DNA of 64,000 nucleotides from Didymella arachidicola. Taxonomy: Eukaryota; Ascomycota; Dothideomycetes; Pleosporales; Didymellaceae. Positions within the stretch are counted from its first letter, which is position 1, and each line of letters opens with the position of its first letter. The stretch is from the NCBI GenBank assembly GCA_016630955.3, contig CM049998.1:992001-1056000 (forward strand), given 5' to 3'. Below the pieces are notes generated by a model. That model did not search any database. It was given only the letters and a program-made list of their open reading frames with translations, and was not told the origin of the DNA. The position numbers and the translations under genes are program-made. This document shows, piece after piece, positions 1 through 11,428 of the stretch.

Positions 1-678
1 GACTACGACCGGATTGTCAAAGACATGGAGTTGAAAGTCGAGGCTGTGCAGAAAGCTTCCGCAAAAAAAGACTCGGAGCAGGTTCATACCATCAGTGCCC
101 TACGAGATGACTTGTCCATCGAGCGAGCAAAGCGTGAAGAGCTTGAGAAGATTGTCGCTCAGGCAGACAATCACCGTAATGACGACAAGCAGCAGATGCT
201 CCAAGCCATAGAAGCACTGAAGGACCAGCTTGTAACGAAGCTCAAATCGATGGAAACAGCGCATGAAGTGGCACTCGAGGCCATCACACAGAACCTACTC
301 GCGAAGCTACGTGTCACGGCCGAGAACGCAGAATCACGAGCGAAGGTCGAGTCTCTTCCCCATAGAGTGGTGGAGATTGAAGCTGACAGCTCGCGAGAAT
401 GTGAGACACGCGAGCTGCGAGTCGCGCCCCGTTCTCAAAAGACATCGGAGAGCGCTGATCGCCATTCAACTGAGTCAAACGCTGAGAAGTCAAGATTTGC
501 CGCTAGAGAGGTTGCGCAAGTAGAGCCCGTTGAGGATCTGCCCACAGTGCGCATAGGCAGCCCTCATGACCCGGTTCATGCTACAGGCTTGTACCGAATC
601 ATCCAGCGCCTAAAAAAGCTCGAAGGTTCTGCTCCGCCGGAGTCTAAAGATCAGTGTGCGGACGTCGCCACAATTTAA
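1..678 (+). CDS. Partial coiled-coil protein, open at left edge
   Basis: The frame is open from the window edge to a stop at 676-678 (first ATG at 25). The product is rich in Glu, Lys, Ala and Gln with heptad-like spacing over roughly residues 1-110, then a less ordered Ser/Arg-rich segment. I do not recognise a family. The next open frame (654-1295) overlaps it in another frame and is also coiled-coil-like, with no GT-AG pair between them that would join the two. One gene with a frameshift, or two remnants, are both possible. A frameshifted coiled-coil relic lies 1.6 kb downstream, so this whole flank may be a decayed gene family. Confidence 0.4.
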   Translation, partial: DYDRIVKDMELKVEAVQKASAKKDSEQVHTISALRDDLSIERAKREELEKIVAQADNHRNDDKQQMLQAIEALKDQLVTKLKSMETAHEVALEAITQNLLAKLRVTAENAESRAKVESLPHRVVEIEADSSRECETRELRVAPRSQKTSESADRHSTESNAEKSRFAAREVAQVEPVEDLPTVRIGSPHDPVHATGLYRIIQRLKKLEGSAPPESKDQCADVATI

Positions 679-1295
679 GCCACCTAAATCAGCTTGCTTC
701 TCGGGTCGATACATTGCTAGACTGCCGCGACATCGCCAAGCTGACGTCAATCGACGTTGATATACTCAAGCGTCAACAGGCAGATCACATCAACGACTGC
801 GAAGCGAAGCATTGTGACCAATCTGAGGCCATGAAGATGCTTTTCGACTCCATGAAGGGGCAACTTCAAAAACGCATCGACCACAACTTTGACCTCCATA
901 GTGACCTTTACCGGACAGGCAGCCCAAGAGTTACGGAGGCACAGAACCCAATGCGAGCATTCAGGGGCCCAGAAGACGGAGAATCAATCAGCCACGTACG
1001 CAAAAGTACTATGACTGAGGAGCGGTTTGCATCACTAGAGGCACGAGTCAACAAGCTCATTACTGCTAAGGAGATGTACAACTTGAATGATCTTCCCTCG
1101 CGGCTGAATTCATGGGCAAACAGCTTGTTCTCAGATTTAGACAAGTGTAAGAAGGGTGTGGCAGAAGATATGACAACGTTGTTGGCACTCATCAATGGTC
1201 TGCAGGCGCAGTACGAAAAACAAAGGGGAGAGAATGAGGACCTGAGTTCCCAGTTGAAGAACTTACTAAGATATATCCCATACAGAAGTTCTTAA
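654..1295 (+). CDS. Coiled-coil-like hypothetical ORF
   Basis: A 213-codon frame, shifted relative to the upstream open frame and overlapping it by 25 nt. Predicted content is polar and helical (segments around residues 15-75 and 115-200 have Leu/Ile at heptad-like spacing). No catalytic motif, signal peptide or membrane segment is visible. The start codon used here is arbitrary: the protein may really begin in the preceding frame and have been broken by a 1-nt shift near 650-680. Function unknown. Confidence 0.35.
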   Translation: MCGRRHNLSHLNQLASRVDTLLDCRDIAKLTSIDVDILKRQQADHINDCEAKHCDQSEAMKMLFDSMKGQLQKRIDHNFDLHSDLYRTGSPRVTEAQNPMRAFRGPEDGESISHVRKSTMTEERFASLEARVNKLITAKEMYNLNDLPSRLNSWANSLFSDLDKCKKGVAEDMTTLLALINGLQAQYEKQRGENEDLSSQLKNLLRYIPYRSS

Positions 1296-1858
1296 GATAT
1301 TATTCATATGTTGAGAACAAGAGCACAGAGATGTGATCAGCTGGAAACTTCCGAGACAACGAGCTTATTGATGGATGGGGGTTTGGGCCTAGTCGAGCGA
1401 CGAGAACACCGGTGGGATACTTTCGCAAGCGATATCTATTGACTCTACAAAATAATACACCAGACATGTTTTGCGCCATTTAGCTTTCCAATGCGGCGCA
1501 GGAACCCACATGCCTGTAAGATAGGTGGGACAGGGTCCCTCCAAGTCTTACCAGACAGGCGGACAATATAGCAGGTAAATGCGAACCATGGTTACACTAC
1601 GAACATTTCTTGGGATCCCCAAGCAATTACTTTAAAAAGCTCTCTTCTCCGCGATCGGGGTTCTGCACAAAAACATACGACAATCACACACAATTTCTAA
1701 TTTACAATTATGGATCCAACTACTCCTGTGTCTCGAAGCAACTATGAAAGCACCAACTATAGTGAATCAGCATGCTTTGATAGTGCAAATATTGCAGACT
1801 TCGAGATCTACCCTCTATATTGAGACAACATATTGAGACATGACAGGTCCATAGTGTC

Positions 1859-2354
1859 ATGCCAGAGAAAGCGTCCGCGGTGCTCCAGGCGTCGAACTTG
1901 CACAAGATGACTTTCAACGATTTCAGCAGTGGAGACCGAAATGAAGTTCCAGAGCTGGTAGGTACCAACAGTCATAATCTGCTTGGATACATGTACTAAT
2001 GATTAGCATGGCACAAAAATGGAGCAGACAAAGCTTTCGCGATCGAATATTGATCCTCGCACAATAGCCGAGTCAGAGATCCAGGAGATCTCACGAGCAG
2101 ATTGGCTGTCCACAGTCTTGATTCAGCAAGAGCCCTCAAATCTTCACGGAACACTGAATAGCTCCTTGTATAACACAAGGGATGACTTTGTACCACAAAA
2201 GCGCATACGCTCTCAGGAGCCGCCACGTTGTACAGGTGCATCATGGCTTATTGCACGAGAAAAAAACGCAAGAAATTTCTCCGAAGAAGTGGACGCAACA
2301 ATTAGATTTATGGAAAGAGATACTGAGGGCGGGGATATTATTCTGGAGTTATAG
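1859..2354 (+). CDS. Possible small two-exon hypothetical gene
   Basis: Exon 1 (1859-1957) ends at a GTAGGT donor. The intron 1958-2006 contains a TACTAAT-type branch site and ends in TTAG. Exon 2 (2007-2354) continues in frame to a stop, giving about 148 residues. The intron signals are good for an ascomycete, which is the main reason to list it. The product is polar, without recognisable domains, and matches no family I know. Another short open frame with a plausible leader starts at 1710 but could not be joined in phase. It may be a lineage-specific gene or chance. Confidence 0.25.
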
Positions 2355-2869
2355 AGATTGCCTGAGGACGGGAAAGTTAGGCGTAGGGGTGAACGGAAAA
2401 TGCTATTAGAGACCCCATGTCCAAAGTACTTGAAGGGTATTATTGGAACGGAGGAGGATGGAGAGAACATCATAGAGGTACTCAGATAGTTTGATGAGTA
2501 CTCAGTCATGCTGCGAGTACCTTCTTAGCAGCCGTAGAGAATGCAGATTGACCAATGGTTTGTTGCGACTCACTCCGTCGAGTAGTCATCTTCTAGGCGC
2601 GATCGCAGCCTTCAGGCACACCCTGTAAGGCAGAGCCGATCGTGTCTTTCAACAGTAGATGGGGTTGAAAACGTGCATTGGCTACTCTCTGGTTCCATGT
2701 TGTTCCATCGCAGTCCGCTTGTACCTTCCGTTGCTCCCAAACTATCGGTTGGGTACCCCCATAACAAATCTGTCCTGGCCCCAAAAACATACCCGAGAAG
2801 AAAATTGCTGCTATCAACAAGATCAACACTTTAGAGTTACCTCCCACTCCAGAAGCGATGCGGAGGTAC

Positions 2870-3470
2870 ACTCAGCGAGAGAAACCTGGAAAACGAAGCG
2901 CGCAACGCCGAGAAGCAGGTCAAGATGCTACAGACCGAGTTCAACAAGCTTAAGGTAGAACTAAAGAAGCTTGAAGGTATCGAGAAGGCTTACAGTGATC
3001 GCTGGGATGCTCTCGAGGCTGAGAAGGAGGCCGCTCTGGAGTAGGCCAGCGACTTAAAAGCAGGAGCGTGACGCTGCACTTGCCCAGATCTCGTCTTCTC
3101 AGCAGGCCAACAACGCCCTCACTGTACAGAACGTTTTTCTGCAACAGGCCAACCAGTGCCTCAGCATGAGCGGACAGGTCCTCGCAGCCGAGCTCGCCAA
3201 GCTCAAGGGTGCTAAAGCAGTTCTCCTGAAGACCTTGAGCGAGAGGTGGGCTTGAACGTCTACAACGAGGGTCTCCCCTCTAACTTGCACCAACCGGAGG
3301 GCTTGAAACTCATTGGTGGTACGGTATATCTGGAGAAAACGATTATCGAACAAGTGGTAGTCTGGGCGACTCAGACATCGTGGTTGACAGCTTGACACCT
3401 AAGCTGTTTGGCGCAACGCTGGCTTTCCCAATATTCACATGCGATAGTCTGAATGAAACTCCCATACACT
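2870..3470 (+). pseudogene. Frameshifted coiled-coil gene relic
   Basis: Three consecutive frames read as one protein-like sequence. The first (about 2873-3041) is strongly heptad-like, containing NAEKQVKMLQTEFNKLKVEL, and ends in TAG at 3042-3044, where CAG (Gln) would continue the pattern. After an apparent 1-nt insertion near 3058-3061 the reading resumes as QERDAALAQISSSQQANNAL, then shifts again near 3210 into REVGLNVYNEGLPSNL and once more near 3360. The coding-like composition across shifting frames, with no intron signals at the shifts, indicates a dead gene. The parent was a long coiled-coil protein; its identity is unknown. The far end is uncertain. Confidence 0.5.
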
Positions 3471-4034
3471 GATTCTTAATATTTCCATGATATGAGATGC
3501 GCTCCGTGACTGATGTTGTTGCATTTCTCTTAAGGAACAAAGCGTTCACCTACAATTTCATAGACGTGGCCCTACGCCAATGTTTGCGCCACCGATTACA
3601 CTACGCGTTGCAGTTCCTTCACATATCCAGCTTCACGAGAAAAGCCAGGATGGGCTATGGTCGCATCTGAATACGCTGGCATTGATCGCATGCTAAGAAC
3701 CGCGACACTAGTGACGCCTTCTGTGCATATCCATTAGCGAGACAGCACGAAATAAGACTGACCCTTAGCAAGAATAAGCGCAAGCAGCAAAAGACCCGCC
3801 ATAGCAACGAAGTGTCTGTTTATATCTACATGCGGAGGGTCTCCAGAATCGTTCACCATCTACAAAAGTCAAAGACTCAATCTTCCAATAGACAACGAAG
3901 GAAGGGTATTCAGCAAGTACAAGGGTATGCAACTCCAATGAGAACGGCAGACTGGGTGTGAAAGTATTGTAACGTAATTCGTGAGTTCGTTCTCGTCAGG
4001 ACGGACATGCCGCAAAAGACAGTATGGCCGGCCC

Positions 4035-5918
4035 TCAGTAGCGGCGCTCGTAGCCTCGGTCCTCGTAACCACTGGAACCATTGCGGCCCTTGTAGTCGTC
4101 GTACGTTGATGACCGCGGCGGCGGATCGTAAGAGCTGCTGTCCGTGCTAACGGTGCCACGCCTGTGACGACTTCTTCTCGCTTCCTCGTCCTTGCTGCGC
4201 CGACGTCCATCGTCTTGGATATTGTGAAGGTTGGACGAGTAGTAACTTGCAGGGATATCGTTAATTGTTCCATCCGAGTACGTGCCGTATTTGGGGAAGC
4301 TGGGACTTCTTGTTCGACGAGTGCTAGATCGCGGCTGCTGATCGTGAGTGTCGGTGGGTGGCGGTGCCCATTGGCTCTGAGCAGCTGTCGATCCTGCACG
4401 TCTGCGCGCGGACGGTGCAGGTGTAGTGTCAGAGTGGGTGCTCTGTGAGAGATCATCGTACAGCTTTCCACTGCTCGGTGTTGCTGAATAGGGCTTTCTC
4501 TGTCGCTCAATAGGCACAAAACCAGTATCGTGTTCGCCCTCCGAATCGGAGTTCTTGACATCAGGCCTCCCACCGTAGGGACTGCGCTCGCGCTCTAGGC
4601 CGGGACCGGCGGCACTAGTATCTACTTTGGGTGGCGGAGGTGGGAAGCTTGGTGCTTTGCGGAGGGGACCAGCACCTTCAGCAGATAGACCAGCTGCACA
4701 CATCTGTTGGGCTTGCACGTTCTCCGCCCTTGGGAACATGCGACGCGGAATGGTCTTGGGGAACCTTTCCTTCACGTCGTCTGCGTTGCTGATGGGCATG
4801 TCGAGTACCGCTCTCGATATCCTCTCATATTCAGTGTCTGGATAGGCTTGTATCATAGCAGTCATCCACTCCTGGAAGCCTTGTGGTGTCAGTGCAGGTA
4901 CGAAAGGCGCCTCTGCTGGGTGCTCCTGGATAAGGTGGTGTTGACAACGCATGCTTTGATATACCCTGCCCAGTGCAGCGTAGGATAGCTCTCCAAAAAT
5001 GGCTTGTACACGTCAGAGACATTCATTGTTGTGACGCAATCGAGGAAGTCACTCACTTCGCCAAGGGTAGATCTCATCCGGTACCTTCACATCCTCGTAA
5101 AACTTCTGCATCTTAGCAGGCGAGATGACGAGACTCTTCTTTGGTTCGTAGTCTTCGATCTGCAGTTTTTGTCAGCCCTACACACGGTGAGTCTGGCTCG
5201 CGCTGCATACCAGATGCATTGCCAGACCACGGAGGAACTCTCCAAGACGAGGCAGTGGTTGTTCCTCTGGACTGAACAGACGCTGCCACTGCTTCTCGAT
5301 AGGTGTGAAATCCTCGGTCGCCATTCTTGCCGCGGGAGCCGGCCGCTCAGGTACTCGATCGCTGTGTGGAATATCGATAGGAGCGGTCGAGCTGTGTCGC
5401 GAGGTTGGGAGGTTGTCAGTGCTTCCGTCAAAAGTCGACTCGCGGATCGGCGGTTCGTGCGTAGGCGGGTGCTGGCCAGAGTTATCTGGATAGAATGGCG
5501 ATGGCGGCGTATATACGTTCCTTGCGGGGAACGATGCGCCCGTAGAGTCAGGCGAGGGTGGAGTGTGTTGTTGTGGCGGTGCAGGACCAGGCTGAGCTGG
5601 CGATGCACCGGGAAGCCCGCTCTGTTTGATCTCATCAAGCACTGATTTCTTTACCTCAGCTGCTATCTGAGCAATCAAGTCGGGATCGACAGTCCTGGCG
5701 GCATCCGATTGATCGAAAGCGTTTCCTATTGCGCTCTTGAGCGGCTGCTGCACAGGCTGGGGCAACCCATCTGAACGAGCGTTGGACGACGACCGTGACC
5801 TCCCACGGAGCGGGGCATGATGTGGTGTGTCGTGATTGTACGAGGATCCATATGCTCGGAGATCACGAGACGGATCATAGTCATTGTAAGATGTGTCGCG
5901 GTATCTGTCGTAATCCAT
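4035..5918 (-). CDS. DUF7514 domain protein
   Basis: Three exons (5918-5211, 5159-5057, 5002-4035) with 51- and 54-nt GT-AG introns give 592 residues in one frame. The N-terminal 190 residues are disordered, rich in Pro/Ser. The middle carries the fungal DUF7514 pattern: FTPIEKQWQRLF, LPRLGEFLRGLA, IEDYEPKKSLVISPAKM, YPWR followed by IFGELSY, then MRCQHHLIQE, LTPQGFQEWMTAMIQAYPD and PRRMFPR (about residues 195-390). The C-terminal 190 residues are Arg/Ser/Pro-rich and end in RGYERRY. The domain has no known biochemical function; a nuclear or scaffolding role would be a guess. The start is the first ATG of the frame, with MDYDRYRD typical of Tyr/Arg-rich starts. The family call is from memory of the motif pattern. 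Confidence 0.85.
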
Positions 5919-7711
5919 TGCGTCGAATGCTACCGGCCAATGAGACAGGCTAGTGCGATGTAGTAGGCTCTAGCGGTCTTGTCAAACGTATAGCGGTGTG
6001 GAGCGCGACAGTTGAGCGCCGATGCAGATTGGAAACTCCCATGCACGTAAAATCGAAATTAGGTTGGTGCGAAGGTCGCAGTGCTGTGTGGGTTTTGAGA
6101 TAACGTGGAGGCTGTCGCAGAGACGGCAGGCTCAGCCTTTTGGCGCCTGATGTGACGTCTGACTTCCTGGAGACGGCAGGCGGTTCGCGAGCAACGACCA
6201 GTCGATGCAATTAGCTGTCAGTTGGACACAATTAGGGTCCGGGTTTCTGGCTGGGCACGAGCAACAGTTCGCATGTGCGTTGTTCTAGTGATGCAGCTCG
6301 ACGAACGATCACTGCTGCTTCTGAAGGAGCGTTGTTGCGTCATTGCCAGCAAGAAGCATGCCTCCAGTCCTGTTTCCAACCTTATCCAGAATGGTCTTGC
6401 CTGGTCGTTGCCAGGATCGGCGTAGTCAGCAGAAAACGACATCAAGACTTTGGACTTTGGACTCTACACCTTGGTTTGGAGGCAGCCAAAGTCTGTCTTA
6501 AAGTGTGTTTGTTCGTAAGCACGGCCAGCAGTGCTATGATTACACCGTGGACGCGCAGACAGTGTGTGAGCAGTGGGCGATGACGGTGCAGTCCCACTTT
6601 GTTTGCACGTCTTTTGTTTCGAGGAACGAGCTCCTTACCGGCAGATGCTTGTCGCAGCACTGCGCCCCCAGGATCTGAGGTTTCAGCACGGTCAAATCGT
6701 GACCTTCAATGAGGGGACTGGCAGGATCTTGTAGCTGTCACAGCCGTACAAAGGCAGCCTTGTGATGACAACGGCGGCTACTGTATAGACAAATGAGCGC
6801 AGAGGGCGTGCCACAGCTGAGGCTCTGCTGCCGGCTGCCTGCAGCTTGAGACATAACGCCAGAGGCGCTGACGTGGCGGGCCTGAAGCCGCAGCACAGCA
6901 GCGATGGATGGTTGCCGCTGGAGAAGGCGGCACAGCAACGCTGTATTGATACTCTATTCACAGCTGAGACATTCTCCTTCACGCAACTGCGGCGCGCATC
7001 GCAATCATACGTCGTCGACTGATGCCGGATCAGGATATTGCATGGGTGAGCGCATAATGCCTCCACGGCTGGGGGTGGACGCGGAGCAGGACGGCGAGTG
7101 CGCGTGCAGCGTGCAGGGTCCGAACTTCGCGCGTTTCAAGTTGTTTCAAAGCGTGAGTAGCGCACTCGCCCACGGCGCGCAGGCATCCGCTTCTCTTCAG
7201 TGCAGCAGTCGCCTGTCTTGTCAGCGAGACCGCTGTCTTGTTGCTGACTCTCCTCTCCTTCGCCACAGCATTCCGGGCGGGCAGGTGCTGCAATAAAGGC
7301 TGCTGAAACCCCACGCCGGCCCCCGTGCTCGAGACATAGCGATCAAAGGCCCGTGGACGTCCAAGACGAGCCCTGCAGCTGCACGACGAGCGCCCCTCAT
7401 AAGCCAGCAGCCAGCGCCCTTCATCTCGACCTCGACACCGACACCGACGCCGCATCGCTGCCTGCACGTCAATAGCCACAGTGACGCCACTGCTATTGTG
7501 GGCAAAGGCTACGGTGCACACTACTGTGGCTACTGCAGCCTCGAATACAGCCAGCCCATCAGACCCTCGAGGACCCTGACGACCTCACGTCGACCCAACA
7601 CCGCGCGACGTCACGTACATGATGTGCATACAATAGTCAACATCGACGACCGATCTCCAATTCCATAATTCACCTTCTATTCACCAGCCCGGCCGCTTCC
7701 GGGTATTAGAC
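5919..7711. other. Gene-free interval between divergent DUF7514 gene and STE11
   Basis: This 1.8 kb separates two divergently transcribed genes and should hold both promoters and 5' leaders. The open frames present on both strands are short, overlapping and lack protein-like composition. No RNA gene or repeat was recognised. The last 200 bases before the STE11 start are pyrimidine-rich with CACC and CAAC runs, as expected of a fungal 5' leader. Confidence 0.5.
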
Positions 7712-10647
7712 ATGGCCATGCTTGCTGCAAAGTCTCCTTACCCTACGCCGTCGCTCGGTGGAGGCCCCTCGCAGGCGACCTCCCAGTACAACGCCACCAT
7801 GAACAACTACCGCAGCCACACCTCAGCTGCGCGGGCAGATCAGACCATGTTTGAGTCGCCCACAGAGTCCGAGTTCTCGGAAATCTACGATGCCCCTGAT
7901 GCCGTCCGGTACGCTGCTCTCCAGACTCGACAGGTGATAACAGCGCTGACTCCTACAGGAACTGGGACGAAGACAGGGTAGTTGATTGGCTGAAAAGCAT
8001 CAACTGTGCTCAGTACATCGAGCTGTTCAGGAGTATGTGAGGCACCAATAGCAGCATGCAACAGACACTGATTTGCACAGAAAACAACATCAACGGCGAG
8101 AACCTCATGGAAATGGATCAGACACATCTGAGAGATATGGGCATCAAAAAGGTCGGCGACCGCGTCCGCATCGGCTCGCAGGCGAAGCAGCTGCGCAACA
8201 AGGAGTTTAAGAAGGGCTCACGACGGATATCGAACCGGCAGTCGCTCGCTACTCTCGACCAGTCTTCATACACACCATCGTCTGGATCGCCACGGCCCTT
8301 GCACTCGGCGACACGGGCTGCCCAGGCTAGCTCACGGAGCGAGAAACGTATGTCAAGGCAGATTACGACCGCAGAGATGAGCTATGCATATGGCACAAAG
8401 TCTCCATCACGGCCCACCTCGCCTCTCGTCGACCAAGAGAACCGCGGCCTCCGCGTCCAGCGTCAAGGAGGTCTCAACAGCCCCAAGGAGCCCGGCAAGA
8501 CCGCTTACGCGCATCCCCCCAGCGCACGCTATGCGCCAAACCAACGGACCACACCCACAGAGACTCCCCAGACCGCCCGATTCGCCAACCATGTCCGTGC
8601 CAGCCCCTCTATCGACAGCGCGACCAACAGCATGATCCTTCCTCAGGACAAGGCTTTCATTCGGGTTATCTACGATGGCGGCCGGACATCAGTTATCAAC
8701 ATCGAGGGATGTAAGACGGCTGAGGAGGTCATGCTGAAGACATTGAGAAAGGGCACGCTAAACGAAGCGCATGTGAAGAACTACTGCTTCTACATCCTGA
8801 ACAGCGCCGAGCCAGACCCTTCACTCGCCGAGCGCTTGAGCGATATCGAGGTTTTCAGACTCGTGAAAGACTCGAATCGCCACGAGCGCGGTCGACTGAT
8901 CCTGCGCAAAGTGCACGCAGGAGAGCCCAGTGAGGAGCAGCTCGCCGCCGCTGCCAGTATCTTCGCACAACAGAACGCCGCACACTCTCAAGGGCCCAAC
9001 ATCTACGTACCCGCCACCAACAGGAGTCAGCTCAAGATCGAGAAGCTGACAGGAGAGTCTCTCGCAGCCGTCAGCTATCCCCTTTCACCTGCCTCAGCAC
9101 GAGAGCGTGAGAGGCACATCAACTCGACCGCACAGAATTTGGAGGGACCCGAGAGTTCCATGCGTTCTCCGGTCTACCATGCCCGCGCCCGCAAGCTCAA
9201 GCAGTTCTACGGTGCTCGCCCACCCAGTGAGCTCATTACCTCCGACCTGACATCATATTTCCCAGATGTCCAGAAAGACGAGATCGACAAGACGGTTCGT
9301 ATGTCTGTGCGTCGCTCTCGTCGTCTGAGCAAAGCTGCCTCTCGCCTCTCCATGGCCTCGAATTTCAGCGTTGCTTCCAGTCTGAAGGATGCACCACCTC
9401 TGCCATCCATTGCTGACAGCTGGTTGCAAGGCGGCAACCAAGCCCGCCCTCTTAGACCCCTCTCGGTCATGAGACTTGGCTTGCCCTCGCAGCATGGCTA
9501 CCGCGATTCGATGGCGTCGTCAGTGCTAGAGCCACTCGACGAAGAATCGCCGCTTGAGCCTAACCGGAAGTCGTATGTGTCGTTTGGTGACGGCAGCGGA
9601 TCAGACACTCTTGCGGTGACAGATCCAGAGGGCACCACAACCCTGCAGTCATACTTCGATGACGGTGGCAGCAGCCTCGCAGGCAGCAGTACAGAGAACA
9701 CAGAAAACGGCGACTCACTCAACAAGCGTCTCTCCGAAGCTATCGCAGAGGATGGCGAAGAGTATGATGATGAGCTTACCGAGTACCTCGAACAAGATTC
9801 TTGGGAGAACGTCAAGTACATGAAGGGAGCACTCATCGGACAGGGATCCTTCGGTAGTGTCTACCTTGCGCTGCATGCTGTTACTGGTGAGCTTATGGCT
9901 GTCAAGCAAGTCGAGCTTCCTTCTGCAGCAGGCACAGCGCAGATGGATCAGAAGAAGACGAATATGGTCGAGGCCCTGAAGCATGAGATTGGCCTTCTCC
10001 GCGAGCTGAAGCACAAGAACATTGTGCAATACCTCGGTTCCAATTCTGACGAGAGCCATCTCAACATTTTCCTCGAGTATGTTCCTGGTGGATCCGTCGC
10101 AACCATGCTGGTCAACTACGGACCACTGGGCGAGTCTCTCATCCAGAACTTCGTCCGCCAGATACTTACTGGTCTTTCATACCTCCACTCGAGAGACATT
10201 ATCCACCGCGACATCAAGGGTGCGAACATCCTCGTCGACAACAAGGGCTCTGTCAAGATTTCCGATTTCGGTATCTCAAAACGTATTGAGCAATCTACCC
10301 TCGGCGGTAGTAAGAAGGGAGCCCAGCGTGTATCGCTCCAAGGATCAGTCTTCTGGATGGCACCAGAGGTCGTTCGCCAGACAGCATATACTCGTAAGGC
10401 TGACATTTGGTCGCTGGGTTGCCTCATCGTGGAGATGTTCTCTGGTAGCCATCCTCACCCAACCTTGACCCAGCTCCAGGCTATCTTCAAGATCGGTGGC
10501 AGCGGCGATGCAAGCCCCACCATCCCAGACAATGCCGGCGACGACGCCCGCGCCTTTTTATCGCAGACATTCCTCATTGACCACGAGAAGCGGCCTAGCG
10601 CTGACGAGTTGCTCGCCAGCCCCTTCATCACAAATCAGGGTGCATAA
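7712..10647 (+). CDS. STE11: MAP kinase kinase kinase Ste11
   Basis: Three exons (7712-7908, 7959-8032, 8081-10647) give 945 residues. A SAM domain spans the two small introns (RNWDEDRVVDWLKSINCAQY to LRDMGIKKVGDRVRI, about residues 66-120). A Ras-binding domain of the Byr2/Ste11 type follows (FIRVIYDGGRTSVINIEGC, about 280-370). The C-terminal Ser/Thr kinase (about 664-940) has GQGSFGSV, the AVK lysine, HRDIKGAN, SDFG and SVFWMAPE, so it looks active. This order (SAM, RBD, kinase) is diagnostic of Ste11, the MAPKKK above Ste7 and Fus3/Kss1 or Hog1, which controls mating, invasive growth, osmotic response and, in plant pathogens, appressorium formation. The SAM domain normally binds the adaptor Ste50. 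The region between RBD and kinase is long and Ser-rich, as expected of the regulatory segment. Confidence 0.97.
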
Positions 10648-11395
10648 GTACAGCACACCTGAGGCTTCAAGCCTGTTTACACGCTACAGTATGCGTCAGA
10701 GCCACCATTTCCGGGCGTTACTGCGTTACTTTCTTCTTCCTTTTTTAATGAACGCGCATATGCGAATGACTGTACTATATGATACCGCACCACGGTGCAT
10801 GGAGCTGGCGCTTTGACAGCAGCTCAGGGGAGATCTATAACGGGAACGGTGCTTGGATCGCAAGTGGGTGTATCATAGCTATCTATATCCATCGAACATA
10901 GCAGTTAACTTACATACTTTCTTTTCGTCCTACTCTCTGCATGTCTTGATTGACGTTGTCGCGACTGGCGAGTCAGCGCTGAGTGGCTGCCGCATGCGGA
11001 ACACGGACGCCTTGGTGTTCCGGGCGTGCCGGGCTCAGCTCTAATTACTGTTACTACGACTGCACTACTCGCTAGCTCTCAGCCCCACATTCATTGACGC
11101 ATTGCGGGGTAGCTATCATAGCTACCGCGACCGAGGCTGTCCGCAAACGTCCACTCATGGCTCAGGAAACGACTGCGAGCAAGCCATCTTTTGGAGTAGC
11201 CGACATGCTGACTCTTCCAAACCATCCCGCCGTTGCTGTTCGGACGCAATTTGGAGATGGAGTTGTGGGGTAGTGGTTCTGTAGTCTCACACCTAATACT
11301 AATCAGATGGGGGATTGAGGGGTAATATTAAGCTGCGTGCTGCTGCGTGAGCTTCTTACCTGCTTCTTCCTGCTTGCTGTTGCCTGCACAGACTC
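10648..11395. other. Intergenic interval STE11 to alcohol dehydrogenase
   Basis: About 0.75 kb between the STE11 stop and the upstream region of the dehydrogenase. It must contain the STE11 3' end and the dehydrogenase promoter. No open frame longer than about 65 codons has protein-like composition, and I see no RNA gene or repeat. Confidence 0.5.
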
Positions 11396-11402
11396 TATAT
11401 AA
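11396..11402 (+). promoter_or_regulatory. TATA-like element before alcohol dehydrogenase
   Basis: The heptamer TATATAA lies 26 nt upstream of the proposed ATG at 11429, within CTCTATATAACTATAT. It is so close that a transcript starting about 30 nt downstream would have almost no leader, so either the leader is very short, or this is just an AT-rich stretch. Confidence 0.3.
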
Positions 11403-11428
11403 CTATATTACGACACCGAGAACGCATA

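Noticed and set aside
5004..5645. 213-codon plus-strand frame and 183-codon minus-strand frame across the DUF7514 gene
   Set aside because: Both overlap the recognised minus-strand gene in other frames; the DUF7514 motifs continue through the same bases.
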